From: Uliginosibacterium aquaticum
GTDB lineage: Bacteria; Pseudomonadota; Gammaproteobacteria; Burkholderiales; Rhodocyclaceae
Direction: 5' to 3'
Assembly: GCF_012972705.2 (NCBI RefSeq)
Contig: NZ_JABCSC020000002.1
Coordinates: 682,001 to 746,000, forward strand
DNA length: 64,000 nucleotides
Below are positions 44,151 through 52,776 of this stretch, piece after piece. Both the position numbers and the translations under genes were made by a program. Numbering within the stretch: position 1 is the first letter of the stretch; each line of letters starts with the position of its first letter. The notes under the pieces are model-generated. The model was given only the letters and a program-made list of their open reading frames with translations, was not told the DNA's origin and did no database searches.

Positions 44151-45392
44151 ATGCGCAACGGCCTGCCCCGCCCAATCAAGCTCTACGGCGCACTGGTTGT
44201 CGATGACAGCAGCGTGCAGCGCATGAACGCCGTGGACCTGCTGCAGAGCGCCGGTGTGCCGCGGGTGCTCGAAGCAGCGGATGGTCACGCCGGGCTCGAT
44301 CTGATCCGCAACCAGACGCCACCCCCCGCTTTTCTCATCGTCGACCTCGAAATGCCCGGCATGGACGGCATCGAAATGCTGCAGGCTCTGGCCAACGAGA
44401 ACTATCGCCCGCCCTTCCTGATTGTCAGCGGCCAGCAGCCGAACCTGCTCAGCTCGATCGAAACCATGTGCCAGGAACTGGGCCTGCCGATTCTCGGCGC
44501 CTTCTCCAAGCCGCTCACCCGAATCCAGCTTCAGCAGGGGCTGGAAGGCTTCAGCCGAATGGTCGAGGTCCGCGAGCATCCAGCGGTCGATGCGGGCCTC
44601 AAGGTTTCACCAGAAGTCCTCGCTGACGCACTCGCCCACCAGGAAATCCTTCCGCACTTCCAGCCCAAGCTCAATCTCGTGAGCGGCAAGCTGGAAGGCT
44701 TCGAATCGCTCGCCCGCTGGACCAGCCCACACTTCGGGCCGATCCCACCGGTGGCCTTCATCCCGGTGGCCGAAGCGCATGGCCTGATTGATGACCTCAC
44801 CCGCGCGATGTTCGATGCCGTGCTGACCCGCATGCAGCAATGGCAGGCAGAAGGCTTCCATCCGCATGTGGCGGTTAACCTCTCTACCCGCTCCCTGGCA
44901 GACCGCTACTTCTGTGATGACCTGATCCGCCGTACCCAGAGCGCAGGCATTCCACCCGATCGCCTGATTCTGGAAATCACCGAGTCCTCCCTGATGAGCG
45001 ATCTGGGCGCCGGCCTCGGCGCCCTTGGGCGCTTGCGTTTGAAGGGATTCCGCCTGTCGATGGACGATTACGGCACCGGATTTTCCACCGCCCAGCAACT
45101 CTCGCGCCTGCCCCTCACCGAACTGAAGATCGATCGCTCCTTCGTGGCCGATGCGCCGGGCAAACCCAGCTTGCGCACCATCCTCGCCTCAATGATCAGC
45201 ATGAGTCTGGATCTGGGGCTCAGCACGCTAGCCGAAGGCGTGGAAACCGTAGAGCAGCTCCGTCTGCTGCAAAGCCTGTCCTGCCAGCAGGTACAAGGCT
45301 TTCTGCTTGGCAGGCCGATGCCGGGCGAAGCCGTGCTGCCATGGTGGCAGGCCGAAGAGGCCCGCATCGTGGCGCTGATTACTGGCGAGTGA
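44151..45392 (+). CDS. Receiver-EAL protein, putative c-di-GMP phosphodiesterase
   Basis: A 413-residue response regulator. Residues 10-130 form a receiver with Asp65 in LIVDLEMPGMDG and Lys120 in SKP. Residues about 152-405 are an EAL domain. The signature reads ESL (185-187, GFESLARW) rather than EAL; the Glu is kept. The other active-site residues are present: Asn in AVNLSTR, Glu in EITESS, the Asp pair in MDDYGTGFS, Lys in LKIDRSF, Glu in AEGVET and Gln in QVQGFLLG. It starts 9 bases after cheB, so it is the last gene of the operon and probably an output of the CheA pathway that lowers c-di-GMP. Confidence 0.9.
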   Translation: MRNGLPRPIKLYGALVVDDSSVQRMNAVDLLQSAGVPRVLEAADGHAGLDLIRNQTPPPAFLIVDLEMPGMDGIEMLQALANENYRPPFLIVSGQQPNLLSSIETMCQELGLPILGAFSKPLTRIQLQQGLEGFSRMVEVREHPAVDAGLKVSPEVLADALAHQEILPHFQPKLNLVSGKLEGFESLARWTSPHFGPIPPVAFIPVAEAHGLIDDLTRAMFDAVLTRMQQWQAEGFHPHVAVNLSTRSLADRYFCDDLIRRTQSAGIPPDRLILEITESSLMSDLGAGLGALGRLRLKGFRLSMDDYGTGFSTAQQLSRLPLTELKIDRSFVADAPGKPSLRTILASMISMSLDLGLSTLAEGVETVEQLRLLQSLSCQQVQGFLLGRPMPGEAVLPWWQAEEARIVALITGE

Positions 45393-45426
45393 GGTTAGCT
45401 GCAGCGTTCAAACCATCCTCAGCGAA

Positions 45427-46356
45427 TCAAGCCTTGCTGGCTGATGCTTCGCGGGTCACCAGCCAGATCCCGCCGCATACCAGCAGCAAGGCCAGCAGGT
45501 TCTTCCACTCGAGGATGCGCTCGTCAAGGAACAGCGCCGACAGGCCTGCGCCAAAGATCGGCACCAGAAAGTTGAACACCGTCACCAGACCGACACGGTT
45601 GTACTTGAGCAGGATGGTCCACAGCGCAAAGGCCACCGACGACAGCAGCACCATGTAGGCCATCAGGGCCAACGCCGCCGGCGAGAAGGTCTCCAGTTGC
45701 CCGCCCAGCGCCCAGCCCCCTGCCAGCAGGGCCAGCCCGCCAATGAAGAGCTGCCAGCCGGTCAGCACCACCGAATCGATACGCTGCGAGAGTTTTTTGC
45801 CGTAGATCGAGGCGGCCGAGAGGATGAAGGCCGCCAGCACCACGCTGCCCTCGCCCAGCAAGCTGAAATGGAAGTCCAGCAGTTCGGGGCTGAAATTCAC
45901 CACCAGCACACCGGCGAAACCGATCAGGCAGCCGGTGATGCGCGGCGCGCTGAGCTTGTCGTTGTGATAGATGAAGTGCGCCAGCAGCACTGAGAAAAAG
46001 GTGCCGGTGGCATTCATGATCGACCCCTTCACGCCAGTGGTGTAGGCCAGCCCGAGGTAGAAGAACACATATTGCAGCGCAGTCTGGGTCAGCCCCAGCA
46101 GACACACCTCGCCCGCCGCGCGGGCGGAAGCTAGGCGCAGCGACTTGCCCGAGAAATGCGCAAACACCAGCAACAGCAGGCCGGCCCATAAAAAACGCCA
46201 GCCCGCAAACAGCAGCTTGCCGGGGATGTCATCCGCCGCGATGTGCAGCAGGGCGTAGCCATTCTTGATCGCTGGATAGGCACTCCCCCACAGCAGGCAA
46301 CACAGGGTAGCCAATGCGAAGACGACGGAGCGACGGGTAAAGAAACGGGTGTGCAT
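45427..46356 (-). CDS. EamA/DMT family transporter
   Basis: A 309-residue membrane protein with ten predicted helices arranged as two EamA repeats. Family features are the LLWGSAYPAIKNGY start, the YTTGVKGSIMNATGTFFSVLLAHFIY middle and the FLVPIFGAGLSALFLDERILEWKN second repeat, with a final helix LALLLVCGGIWLVTREA. It probably exports a small metabolite or amino acid. It converges on the che operon, with 34 bases between them. Substrate unknown. Confidence 0.88.
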   Translation of the reverse strand: MHTRFFTRRSVVFALATLCCLLWGSAYPAIKNGYALLHIAADDIPGKLLFAGWRFLWAGLLLLVFAHFSGKSLRLASARAAGEVCLLGLTQTALQYVFFYLGLAYTTGVKGSIMNATGTFFSVLLAHFIYHNDKLSAPRITGCLIGFAGVLVVNFSPELLDFHFSLLGEGSVVLAAFILSAASIYGKKLSQRIDSVVLTGWQLFIGGLALLAGGWALGGQLETFSPAALALMAYMVLLSSVAFALWTILLKYNRVGLVTVFNFLVPIFGAGLSALFLDERILEWKNLLALLLVCGGIWLVTREASASKA

Positions 46357-46483
46357 GGAGCTACTTACCTCTCAAGCCGTTCGTACTGAGCCCTTTTGCA
46401 AGCTCAGAACAGGCTGCAGGAGCAAAGTGAAGAAGTCGAAGCCTGCGGCAGAGCCCAGCCTCAAACCCTTCAACTTTGCTTTC

Positions 46484-46514
46484 GATCATTCCCACGCAGA
46501 GCATGGGAATGATC
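46484..46514. repeat. REP-like palindrome after mnmA
   Basis: GATCATTCCCA pairs with TGGGAATGATC (11 bp, perfect) around a 9-base loop. The CATTCCCACGC-AGAGC-GGGAATG core is like palindromic repeats common in betaproteobacteria and pseudomonads. It begins 2 bases beyond the mnmA stop and may protect the mRNA end. The rest of the 46357-46516 gap shows nothing clear. Confidence 0.6.
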
Positions 46515-46516
46515 AA

Positions 46517-47611
46517 TTACAAAATGATCCCTCCGCCCAGGCAGACGCGGCTCTCATACACCACCACCGACTGCCCCGGCGTCACCGCCCATTGCGGCGC
46601 GGCGAAGGCTATCTCGGCGCGGCCATCCGTCAGCGCGTCGATCTCACAGGGTTGATCCGAAGTGCGATAACGCGGCTTGGCGGCATACACCCAGTGGGTG
46701 TGAGGATCACGACCGGAAATCCAGTTCAGATCCGCAGCGATCAGACGCTCCCGCTGCAACGCCGGGTGGGCGTGGCCCTGCACGGCGTAGAGCACGTTGC
46801 TGGCCATGTCCTTGCCGGCCACGTACCAGGCCTCATGTTCGCCCGCCACGTCATTGCCCTTGATGCCACCGATGTTGAGACCCTTGCGCTGGCCGATGGT
46901 GTGGTACATCAGGCCCTGATGCTCGCCGATAAGGCGATTGTCATCCAGCGCACGGATCTCGCCCGGTTTGGTCGGCAGGTAGCGCATCAGGAATTCACGG
47001 AACGGGCGCTCACCGATGAAGCAGATGCCGGTGGAATCCTTCTTGGTGGCCACATGCAGGCCGGCACGCTCGGCAATTTCGCGCACCTCGCGCTTGTAGA
47101 TGTTGCCCAGCGGGAAAATCGCCTTCGACAACTGCGACTGATTGAGGCGATACAGGAAGTAGCTCTGATCCTTGGTGCCGTCATCAGCCTTCAGGAGCTG
47201 AAACTCGGTACGCCCGTCGTTCTCGAAAGCGCGCACGCCGGCATAGTGACCGGTGGCGATCTTGTCCGCGCCCAGATCAACCGCGTGATCCAGGAAGGCC
47301 TTGAACTTGATCTCGCTGTTGCACAGGATGTCCGGGTTCGGCGTGCGACCAGCCTCGTATTCGCGCAGGAAATCCGCGAACACCCGATCCTTGTACTCCT
47401 TGCTGAAATTCACGACCTCCAGGTCGATGCCCAGCACATCGCATACCGATACCACGTCGATGAGATCCTGCCGCGTCGAGCAGTACTCGTCGTCGTCATC
47501 GTCTTCCCAGTTCTTCATGAACAGGCCGGTCACCTCATACCCTTGCTGCTTCAAGAGCAGGGCCGCCACCGCCGAGTCCACCCCGCCGGACATGCCGACG
47601 ACAACCTTCAT
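46517..47611 (-). CDS. mnmA: tRNA-specific 2-thiouridylase MnmA
   Basis: A 364-residue PP-loop ATPase that makes the 2-thio group at U34 of tRNA(Lys/Glu/Gln). The PP-loop is [15 protein letters not shown] at the start. The catalytic cysteines are in [11 protein letters not shown] and [18 protein letters not shown] directly precedes ATG 47611, which I choose; ATG 47632 in the same frame is an alternative that adds 7 residues. It lies 34 bases downstream of the Nudix gene, the same order as in other proteobacteria (nudJ-mnmA), which supports co-transcription. Confidence 0.93.
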   Translation of the reverse strand: MKVVVGMSGGVDSAVAALLLKQQGYEVTGLFMKNWEDDDDDEYCSTRQDLIDVVSVCDVLGIDLEVVNFSKEYKDRVFADFLREYEAGRTPNPDILCNSEIKFKAFLDHAVDLGADKIATGHYAGVRAFENDGRTEFQLLKADDGTKDQSYFLYRLNQSQLSKAIFPLGNIYKREVREIAERAGLHVATKKDSTGICFIGERPFREFLMRYLPTKPGEIRALDDNRLIGEHQGLMYHTIGQRKGLNIGGIKGNDVAGEHEAWYVAGKDMASNVLYAVQGHAHPALQRERLIAADLNWISGRDPHTHWVYAAKPRYRTSDQPCEIDALTDGRAEIAFAAPQWAVTPGQSVVVYESRVCLGGGIIL

Positions 47612-47645
47612 GCCTTCTCCATCGATCTTCATGGATTCCAATCCT

Positions 47646-48095
47646 TCAACCGTAATGCCGGATCACGCCCAGCGGATAGCGCTGGCCGGCCAGATAATCC
47701 TGAATGCACTGCATCACCAGCGGACTGCGCCAGCGCTCGGGCTGAGCCGCCAGTTCCTCGGGCGTCAGCCACACAGCGCGGATGATGCCCTCGTCCAGCT
47801 TGCGTCCATCCTCGAAACCACTCGCCTGCGCGGCAAACGCAAAGCGCAGATAGGTAATATCGCCACTCGGGCGCGTCCATTGATAGATGCCCACCAGCGC
47901 GTCAACGGCAACATGGTGGGCCGTCTCCTCCAGCGCCTCACGAACGCAAGCTGCTTCCAGCGATTCACCTTCATCAAGATGACCGGCCGGCTGATTCAGA
48001 CGCACGCCATCAGCGGTGTGCTCTTCCACCAGCAGGAAGCGCCCTTCGCGCTCCACGATGGCGGCAACGGTAACGTGCGGTTTCCAGATCGACAT
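47646..48095 (-). CDS. nudJ: Nudix hydrolase, NudJ-like
   Basis: A 149-residue Nudix protein. The Nudix box reads [22 protein letters not shown], matching Gx5Ex7REUxEExG except that the final Gly is Ala. Position upstream of mnmA and the [15 protein letters not shown] start fit NudJ, which hydrolyses thiamine-pathway HMP-PP and nucleoside di/triphosphates. I use ATG 48095; a TTG three codons upstream is unlikely. The metal-binding Glu residues of the box are intact, so it should be active. Confidence 0.85.
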   Translation of the reverse strand: MSIWKPHVTVAAIVEREGRFLLVEEHTADGVRLNQPAGHLDEGESLEAACVREALEETAHHVAVDALVGIYQWTRPSGDITYLRFAFAAQASGFEDGRKLDEGIIRAVWLTPEELAAQPERWRSPLVMQCIQDYLAGQRYPLGVIRHYG

Positions 48096-48228
48096 GGCAG
48101 CCAATGCAGTGCAACAAAGGGCGGATTGTAGCCCGGATCAACGCAGCACCATCCGGAGGGCGGTGGGCAGCAAGAGCGGCTTAAGCTAAAATCAGTCGCT
48201 TCCCCTAACGGTTTTCGGAGTTCCTGAC

Positions 48229-49149
48229 ATGTCGATGGCTGATCGCGACGGATTCATCTGGATGGATGGCAAGCTGGTGCCCTGGCGCGATGCCACCACC
48301 CATGTGCTGACCCATTCCCTGCACTACGGCGTGTCCGTCTTCGAAGGCGTGCGCGCCTACAAGACTGATCGCGGTACCGCGATCTTCCGCCTCAAGGAGC
48401 ACACTGATCGTCTGTTCACCTCGGCTCACATCTACATGATGAAGATGCCGTACGACAAGGAAACGATCAACGAAGCCCAGAAGGAAGTCGTGCGCGCCAA
48501 CAAGCTCGAATCCTGCTACCTGCGCCCGATCGCTTTCTACGGCTCCGAAAAGATGGGCATCTCCACGCGCGGCGCCACCGTGCATGTGGCGATCGCTGCC
48601 TGGCCCTGGGGCGCTTACCTCGGCGCCGAAGGTCTTGAAAAGGGCATCCGCGTCAAGACGTCCTCCTTCGCTCGCCACCACGTGAACGTGACCATGGCCC
48701 GCGCCAAGGTTGCTAGCACCTACGCCAACTCGATCCTCGCCAACCTCGAAGCCACCCAGGACGGCTACGACGAAGCCCTGCTGCTGGACACCGAAGGCTT
48801 CGTGGCCGAAGGCGCCGGTGAGAACCTCTTCATCGTGAAGAACGGCGTGATCTACGAACCCGAGATCGCCTCGGCGCTGACCGGCATCACCCGCGATACG
48901 GTGCATACCCTGGCGCGTGAGCTGGGTTATGAAGTGCGCACCCGCCGCATGACCCGCGACGACATCTACATCGCCGACGAAGCCTTCTTCACCGGCACCG
49001 CCGCCGAAATTACTCCGGTACGCGAGCTGGACAATCGCGCCATCGGCGAAGGCAAGCGCGGCCCGGTCACGGCCGCCGTGCAGGCCCGCTTCTTTGATCT
49101 GGTCGGCGGCAAGCTGCCCGAACACGACAACTGGCTGCACTACGTTTGA
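48229..49149 (+). CDS. ilvE: Branched-chain amino acid aminotransferase
   Basis: A 306-residue fold-type IV PLP enzyme that transaminates branched-chain 2-oxo acids with glutamate. WMDGKLVPWRDATTHVLTH and YGVSVFEGVRAY are the family N-terminus; the PLP lysine is in TMARAKVASTYANS, and EGAGENLFIVKNG and GTAAEITPVRELD are conserved blocks. CGGAG precedes the ATG at 48229; a second ATG two codons later is possible. Length matches E. coli IlvE. It is followed by a palindromic element and the CHCC zinc-finger gene. Confidence 0.95.
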   Translation: MSMADRDGFIWMDGKLVPWRDATTHVLTHSLHYGVSVFEGVRAYKTDRGTAIFRLKEHTDRLFTSAHIYMMKMPYDKETINEAQKEVVRANKLESCYLRPIAFYGSEKMGISTRGATVHVAIAAWPWGAYLGAEGLEKGIRVKTSSFARHHVNVTMARAKVASTYANSILANLEATQDGYDEALLLDTEGFVAEGAGENLFIVKNGVIYEPEIASALTGITRDTVHTLARELGYEVRTRRMTRDDIYIADEAFFTGTAAEITPVRELDNRAIGEGKRGPVTAAVQARFFDLVGGKLPEHDNWLHYV

Positions 49150-49156
49150 TGTAGCC

Positions 49157-49233
49157 GGGTAGGGTGCGGTGCAAACCGCACCACGCTCCGGGCCAATGAT
49201 CGAGATGGCGGAGTTGGCACTCCGCCCTACCCC
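49157..49233. repeat. Three-armed palindromic element between ilvE and the zinc-finger gene
   Basis: Outer arms GGGTAGGG (49157-49164) and CCCTACCC (49225-49232) enclose two hairpins: GTGCGG/CCGCAC (49164-49181) and GGCGGAG/CTCCGCC (49207-49226). It ends 15 bases before the next ATG. The layout resembles REP/BIME or MITE-like intergenic repeats, and could also act as an RNA element in the ilvE transcript. Confidence 0.6.
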
Positions 49234-49247
49234 AAAGGAGAAGCCCC

Positions 49248-49445
49248 ATGGCCGAGAACACCCACAAAGACCAGCCCATCGCCGTCGAAGCGAAAGATCT
49301 GCCGCTGCATTGCCCGCAGCCGGATGCCCCGCTGTGGGCACGCCATCCGCGCGTGTTCCTCGACGTAGCCCACAGTGGCGAAGCCAAGTGCCCCTACTGC
49401 GGAGCCCATTACGTGCTGCACGGCGAAGCCCCCAAGGGCCACTGA
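49248..49445 (+). CDS. CHCC-type zinc-finger protein
   Basis: A 65-residue protein of the zf-CHCC family. The metal ligands are in LHCPQPDAPLWARHPRVFLDV (Cys, His) and AKCPYCGAHY (two Cys). It is similar to the NDUFS6-like zinc domain and common in betaproteobacteria beside ilvE and waaF, as here. AAAGGAGAAG precedes the ATG. Function unknown; zinc binding is inferred from the motif. Confidence 0.88.
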   Translation: MAENTHKDQPIAVEAKDLPLHCPQPDAPLWARHPRVFLDVAHSGEAKCPYCGAHYVLHGEAPKGH

Positions 49446-49456
49446 GCCTTTCCCTC

Positions 49457-49478
49457 AACGGGCCTCCGGGCCCGTTTT
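49457..49478 (+). terminator. Terminator after the zinc-finger gene
   Basis: AACGGGCC pairs with GGCCCGTT (8 bp) and is followed by TT. It is only 15 bases before waaF, so part of the waaF transcript may start within it. Confidence 0.65.
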
Positions 49479-49492
49479 CATTTGATCGCCTC

Positions 49493-50485
49493 ATGCGCAT
49501 CCTGATCATTGCTCCATCGTGGATCGGCGATACCGTCGCCGCCCAGACTCTCTTCATGCGCCTGCGCGAGCACCACCAGTACGCAGTGATCGACGTGCTG
49601 GCGCCGCCTTGGGTGGCCGCCGTGCTGCGTGCCATGCCCGAGATCAATGGCGCGATCATCGACAACCCCTTCGCCCACGGCCAATTGCGGCTGAAGGAGC
49701 GCTGGCGGCTGGCACGAGAGCTCAAGCAGCGCGCTTATGACGCGGCTTACGTACTGCCCAACTCGCTCAAATCCGCGTTGATCCCCTTCTTTGCCGGAAT
49801 CCCCCAGCGCGTGGGTTTCACCGGTGAGTCGCGCTATGGCCTGATCAATGTTCGCCACACACTGGATAGCATTGCCACACCGCTGCAGGTCGAACGCTAC
49901 GCCATCCTCGCCGAGCCGCCAGGCAAACCCCTGCCCCGCCCCTATCCCTTACCCCGACTCCGCGCCGGTTCCGTCGCCGCCACGCTGCAACGCCTAGACC
50001 TGAGTGCGGTACCGGCCCCCGTGGTGTTTTGCCCCGGCGCCGAATTTGGTCCTGCCAAGCGCTGGCCTGAAAAACACTTTGCCGCACTGGCCCGCAGCCT
50101 GTTCGAGCAAGGCATCCCGGTGTGGCTGCTGGGCTCGAAGAAGGACGCGGCCGTCGGCGAGGAGATCTTGCGCCTGTCGGCAGGTGCAGCCCGCAATCTG
50201 TGCGGCGTCACCAATCTTGCCGAGGCAGTGGAACTGATCTCGATCGCCCGTCACGTCGTCACCAACGACTCCGGGCTGATGCATGTGGCTGCCGCACTGG
50301 GCACGCCGCTCACCGCCTTGTTCGGCTCTTCCAGCCCCGGCTATACGCCGCCACTGTCGGAGAAGGCGCAGGTCATTTCCCTCGGACTCGAATGCAGCCC
50401 CTGCTTCCAGCGCGAATGCCCGCTGGGCCACCTCGACTGCCTTAACAAGATCACGCCCGAACGCGTGGCCAGTACGCTGCGATGA
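49493..50485 (+). CDS. waaF: ADP-heptose:LPS heptosyltransferase II
   Basis: A 330-residue GT9 glycosyltransferase that adds the second heptose to the LPS inner core. MRILIIAPSWIGDTVAAQTL is the classical N-terminus; VFCPGAEFGPAKRWP and VTNDSGLMHVAAALGTP are the ADP-heptose binding blocks; the Cys-containing ECSPCFQRECPLGH tail is typical. The frame is open further upstream, but that part covers the zinc-finger gene and terminator, so ATG 49493 is chosen. It overlaps the next gene by 4 bases. Confidence 0.94.
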   Translation: MRILIIAPSWIGDTVAAQTLFMRLREHHQYAVIDVLAPPWVAAVLRAMPEINGAIIDNPFAHGQLRLKERWRLARELKQRAYDAAYVLPNSLKSALIPFFAGIPQRVGFTGESRYGLINVRHTLDSIATPLQVERYAILAEPPGKPLPRPYPLPRLRAGSVAATLQRLDLSAVPAPVVFCPGAEFGPAKRWPEKHFAALARSLFEQGIPVWLLGSKKDAAVGEEILRLSAGAARNLCGVTNLAEAVELISIARHVVTNDSGLMHVAAALGTPLTALFGSSSPGYTPPLSEKAQVISLGLECSPCFQRECPLGHLDCLNKITPERVASTLR

Positions 50486-50925
50486 ACAACACCGAACTGC
50501 AGGCCTACCTGCACGCCCATATTCCGCTCTCGGCCGCCATGCAAGTCGAAGTGCGCGAAGCCACGCCGGGATACATCGAGTTGCATGCGCCGCTCGCGCC
50601 CAACGTGAATCATCGCGGCACCGCCTTCGGCGGCAGCATCGCCACGCTCGCCACCCTGGCCGGCTGGAGCCTGCTACGCGTACGCCTCGATGGCATGGAA
50701 CCCTTGCCTCATCTTGTGATCCAGCGCAACACCATGGAGTTCATGCGGCCGATCCCGGGCGCTTTTTCGGCCCGGGTGCATTTCCCGGCAGATGCCGATT
50801 GGCCTGCTTTTCAGGCCCGACTTGCCGAACGCGGCCGTGCCAAGCTGAGCCTGCAGGTCGAGGTGCTCAGCGGCGGAGTTGTCGCCGCTCGTCTGGATGG
50901 CGTGTTCGTCGCCCTGACGGTGTAG
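50482..50925 (+). CDS. Hotdog-fold thioesterase, YiiD C-terminal type
   Basis: A 147-residue hotdog protein. VNHRGTAFGGSIATLATLAGW is the hallmark of the YiiD_C/PaaI-like thioesterases; the His/Gly loop and the following helix form the expected active site region. Its start overlaps waaF (ATGA), and the next gene follows 13 bases later, so it belongs to a waaF operon. Substrate unknown; acyl-CoA or acyl-ACP is likely. Confidence 0.82.
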   Translation: MNNTELQAYLHAHIPLSAAMQVEVREATPGYIELHAPLAPNVNHRGTAFGGSIATLATLAGWSLLRVRLDGMEPLPHLVIQRNTMEFMRPIPGAFSARVHFPADADWPAFQARLAERGRAKLSLQVEVLSGGVVAARLDGVFVALTV

Positions 50926-50938
50926 GATTGCGCATTCC

Positions 50939-51391
50939 ATGACCACCCCGACCATGAGCGCGCCAACCTCCACCTACCCGAGTCCGGACGACGCCGAACA
51001 GGCGTTCTACGACGCCTTCGCGCACAGCGATCTGGAGGCGATGATGAGTGTCTGGAGCGAAGACGAAGAAACCGTCTGCGTGCATCCGGGTGGCTCGCGC
51101 TTCACCGGCCTGGCTGCCATCCGCGAATCCTGGAAGCAGCTCTTCGAAACCGGCATGAAATTCCAGGTACGTACCAGCAGCGTGGTGAAGACCCACTCAG
51201 CCCTGGTAGCAGTACACAGCCTGCTCCAGCATGTCAGCGTGGAGGGGGATGACACCATGACCCCGCCTTTGATCACGACCAACGTTTACACCCGCGGCCC
51301 ACGTGGCTGGCAACTGTTGGTACACCACACTTCACCGGCGCCGGACACCAGCGGTCTGATGATGCAGGAATCGCCGCGCACGGTGCATTAG
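50939..51391 (+). CDS. SnoaL/NTF2-like domain protein
   Basis: A 150-residue protein with an NTF2-like fold: AEQAFYDAFAHSDLEAMMSVW, ETVCVHPGG, FTGLAAIRESWKQLF and RGWQLLVHHTS are the usual blocks of the DUF4440/SnoaL_3 group. It may bind a small ligand or be a degradative enzyme; no firm catalytic set is visible. It lies in the waaF operon between the thioesterase and the hydrolase. The related domain in the GGDEF protein at 20 kb is only distantly similar. Confidence 0.78.
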   Translation: MTTPTMSAPTSTYPSPDDAEQAFYDAFAHSDLEAMMSVWSEDEETVCVHPGGSRFTGLAAIRESWKQLFETGMKFQVRTSSVVKTHSALVAVHSLLQHVSVEGDDTMTPPLITTNVYTRGPRGWQLLVHHTSPAPDTSGLMMQESPRTVH

Positions 51392-51438
51392 GCAGCCCCT
51401 ATACTTCCCCCAAACAAGCAATAAATCCGGGGAAGCAC

Positions 51439-52389
51439 ATGAAGTACACCGCACCTGTCTGGCTGCGCGGCGCGCACGCGCAGACGATCTGGCCGCTCGC
51501 CATCAAGGGCGACTTGCCACCTTTGCGACGCAAGCGCTGGAAAACTCCGGACGAAGATTTCATCGACCTCGATTTTCTGCCCTCCCGTGAGGGCCAGCCG
51601 ATCGTGATCCTGTTCCACGGACTGGAAGGTTCCAGCCGCAGTCACTATGCGCGCTCCCTGATGCGCGAAGTTCATGTGCGCGGCTGGAATGGGGCTGTCG
51701 TGCATTTCCGCGGCTGCTCCGGCGAGCCGAACCGCCTGCCGCGCGCCTACCACTCGGGCGACGCGAATGAAGTGGACTGGATCCTGCGCCGCTTTGCGCG
51801 CAAATATCCGGAAGTGCCACGCTACGCTGCCGGCGTCTCGCTCGGTGGCAATGCATTGCTATGCTGGCTGGGCAGCCGGCGCGAAGAAGCGCGCGGATTG
51901 ATCAGCAAGGCCGCTTCGGTTTCGGCACCCGTGGATATGCTGGCAGCGGGCTATCACCTCGGCCAGGGCTTCAACAAGATTTACACGCGCTACTTTCTGT
52001 CCACCATGCGCCCGCGCGCGCGTCAGAAAGCTGAACAATTCCCCGGCCGTTTCGATGTCAGCAAAGCCATCAAGGCCCGCAATCTGGCGCAGTTCGACGA
52101 TGCCTTCACCGCACCGCTGCACGGATTCAAGGGCGTCGAAGACTACTGGAAGCGCGCCTCCTCGCGCCCGCTGCTGGCGAGCATTGCTGTGCCCACCTTA
52201 ATGCTGCATGCGCTTAACGATCCCTTCATGCCCATCGAAGCCCTGCCCTCACAGCGCGAGATCTCGCCGCATGTGCGCCTGGACTTCCCGCCCGAGGGCG
52301 GCCATGTCGGCTTCGTCACCGGAGCTTTTCCGGGCAGGCTGGACTGGATGCCCAAGCGCCTGCTGCGCTACTTCGAGCACGCGAAGTAA
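51439..52389 (+). CDS. YheT-like alpha/beta hydrolase
   Basis: A 316-residue alpha/beta hydrolase of the YheT/ABHD1-3 group. LRGAHAQTIWP near the start and VVHFRGCSGEPNRLPRAYHSGD are group signatures. The nucleophile is Ser in AGVSLGGNALL; Asp in HALNDPFMP and His in EGGHVGFV complete the triad. CCGGGGAA precedes the ATG. It ends the waaF unit and is followed by a strong terminator. Substrate unknown; lipid or ester hydrolysis is likely for this group. Confidence 0.88.
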   Translation: MKYTAPVWLRGAHAQTIWPLAIKGDLPPLRRKRWKTPDEDFIDLDFLPSREGQPIVILFHGLEGSSRSHYARSLMREVHVRGWNGAVVHFRGCSGEPNRLPRAYHSGDANEVDWILRRFARKYPEVPRYAAGVSLGGNALLCWLGSRREEARGLISKAASVSAPVDMLAAGYHLGQGFNKIYTRYFLSTMRPRARQKAEQFPGRFDVSKAIKARNLAQFDDAFTAPLHGFKGVEDYWKRASSRPLLASIAVPTLMLHALNDPFMPIEALPSQREISPHVRLDFPPEGGHVGFVTGAFPGRLDWMPKRLLRYFEHAK

Positions 52390-52407
52390 GCACACAAAGC
52401 TGAAAAG

Positions 52408-52436
52408 AAAACGCCAGCAAACATGCTGGCGTTTTT
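52408..52436 (+). terminator. Terminator of the waaF-hydrolase unit
   Basis: AAAACGCCAGCA pairs with TGCTGGCGTTTT (12 bp) around AACA, followed by T. Confidence 0.9.
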
Positions 52437-52440
52437 GCTA

Positions 52441-52776
52441 AACAACCCTTTCTTCAGTACAAGGCAGAGTTCGGCAGCCATCGTAGCGAGCGGGCCAAGG
52501 CTGAAGCGAGAAGCGGAAGCGTATAGGGATACGCTGAGCACCGGAGTTTCAGGATTGCCCCGCGCAGTAGATGGATGCCGTATTCAGGGTCTGTTGGCAG
52601 TCGTCCGCCGGATCGCGTTGAAGCGTATGGCTTGCGGGACAAGGCGCGCGACGCCGTGCGGGGTGGGTCCCCCGCACAAGGAGTGCAACGCAGTAGCGCG
52701 AGCCATACGCTTCAACCCTACGGGCTCGGGCGTTTTGGACATGGAGCTGCGTTGCAGCTTCTCGTCAGGGGGCCAC
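52441..52776. repeat. Gene-free block of nested palindromic repeats
   Basis: No gene is supported here. Two structured elements are present. First, AGCGTAT/ATACGCT (52518-52535) followed by GAGCACCGG. Second, 16-bp perfect arms at 52617-52632 and 52701-52716 (GTTGAAGCGTATGGCT and its complement) enclosing an inner GTGCGGGG/CCCCGCAC hairpin at 52656-52677. These look like dispersed intergenic repeats; the first resembles the element at 56.07 kb. Confidence 0.55.

Noticed and set aside
47612-47641. Earlier starts for mnmA (TTG 47641, ATG 47632)
   Set aside because: GGAGAAGG directly before ATG 47611 and the PP-loop position favour the shorter form, although 47632 cannot be excluded.
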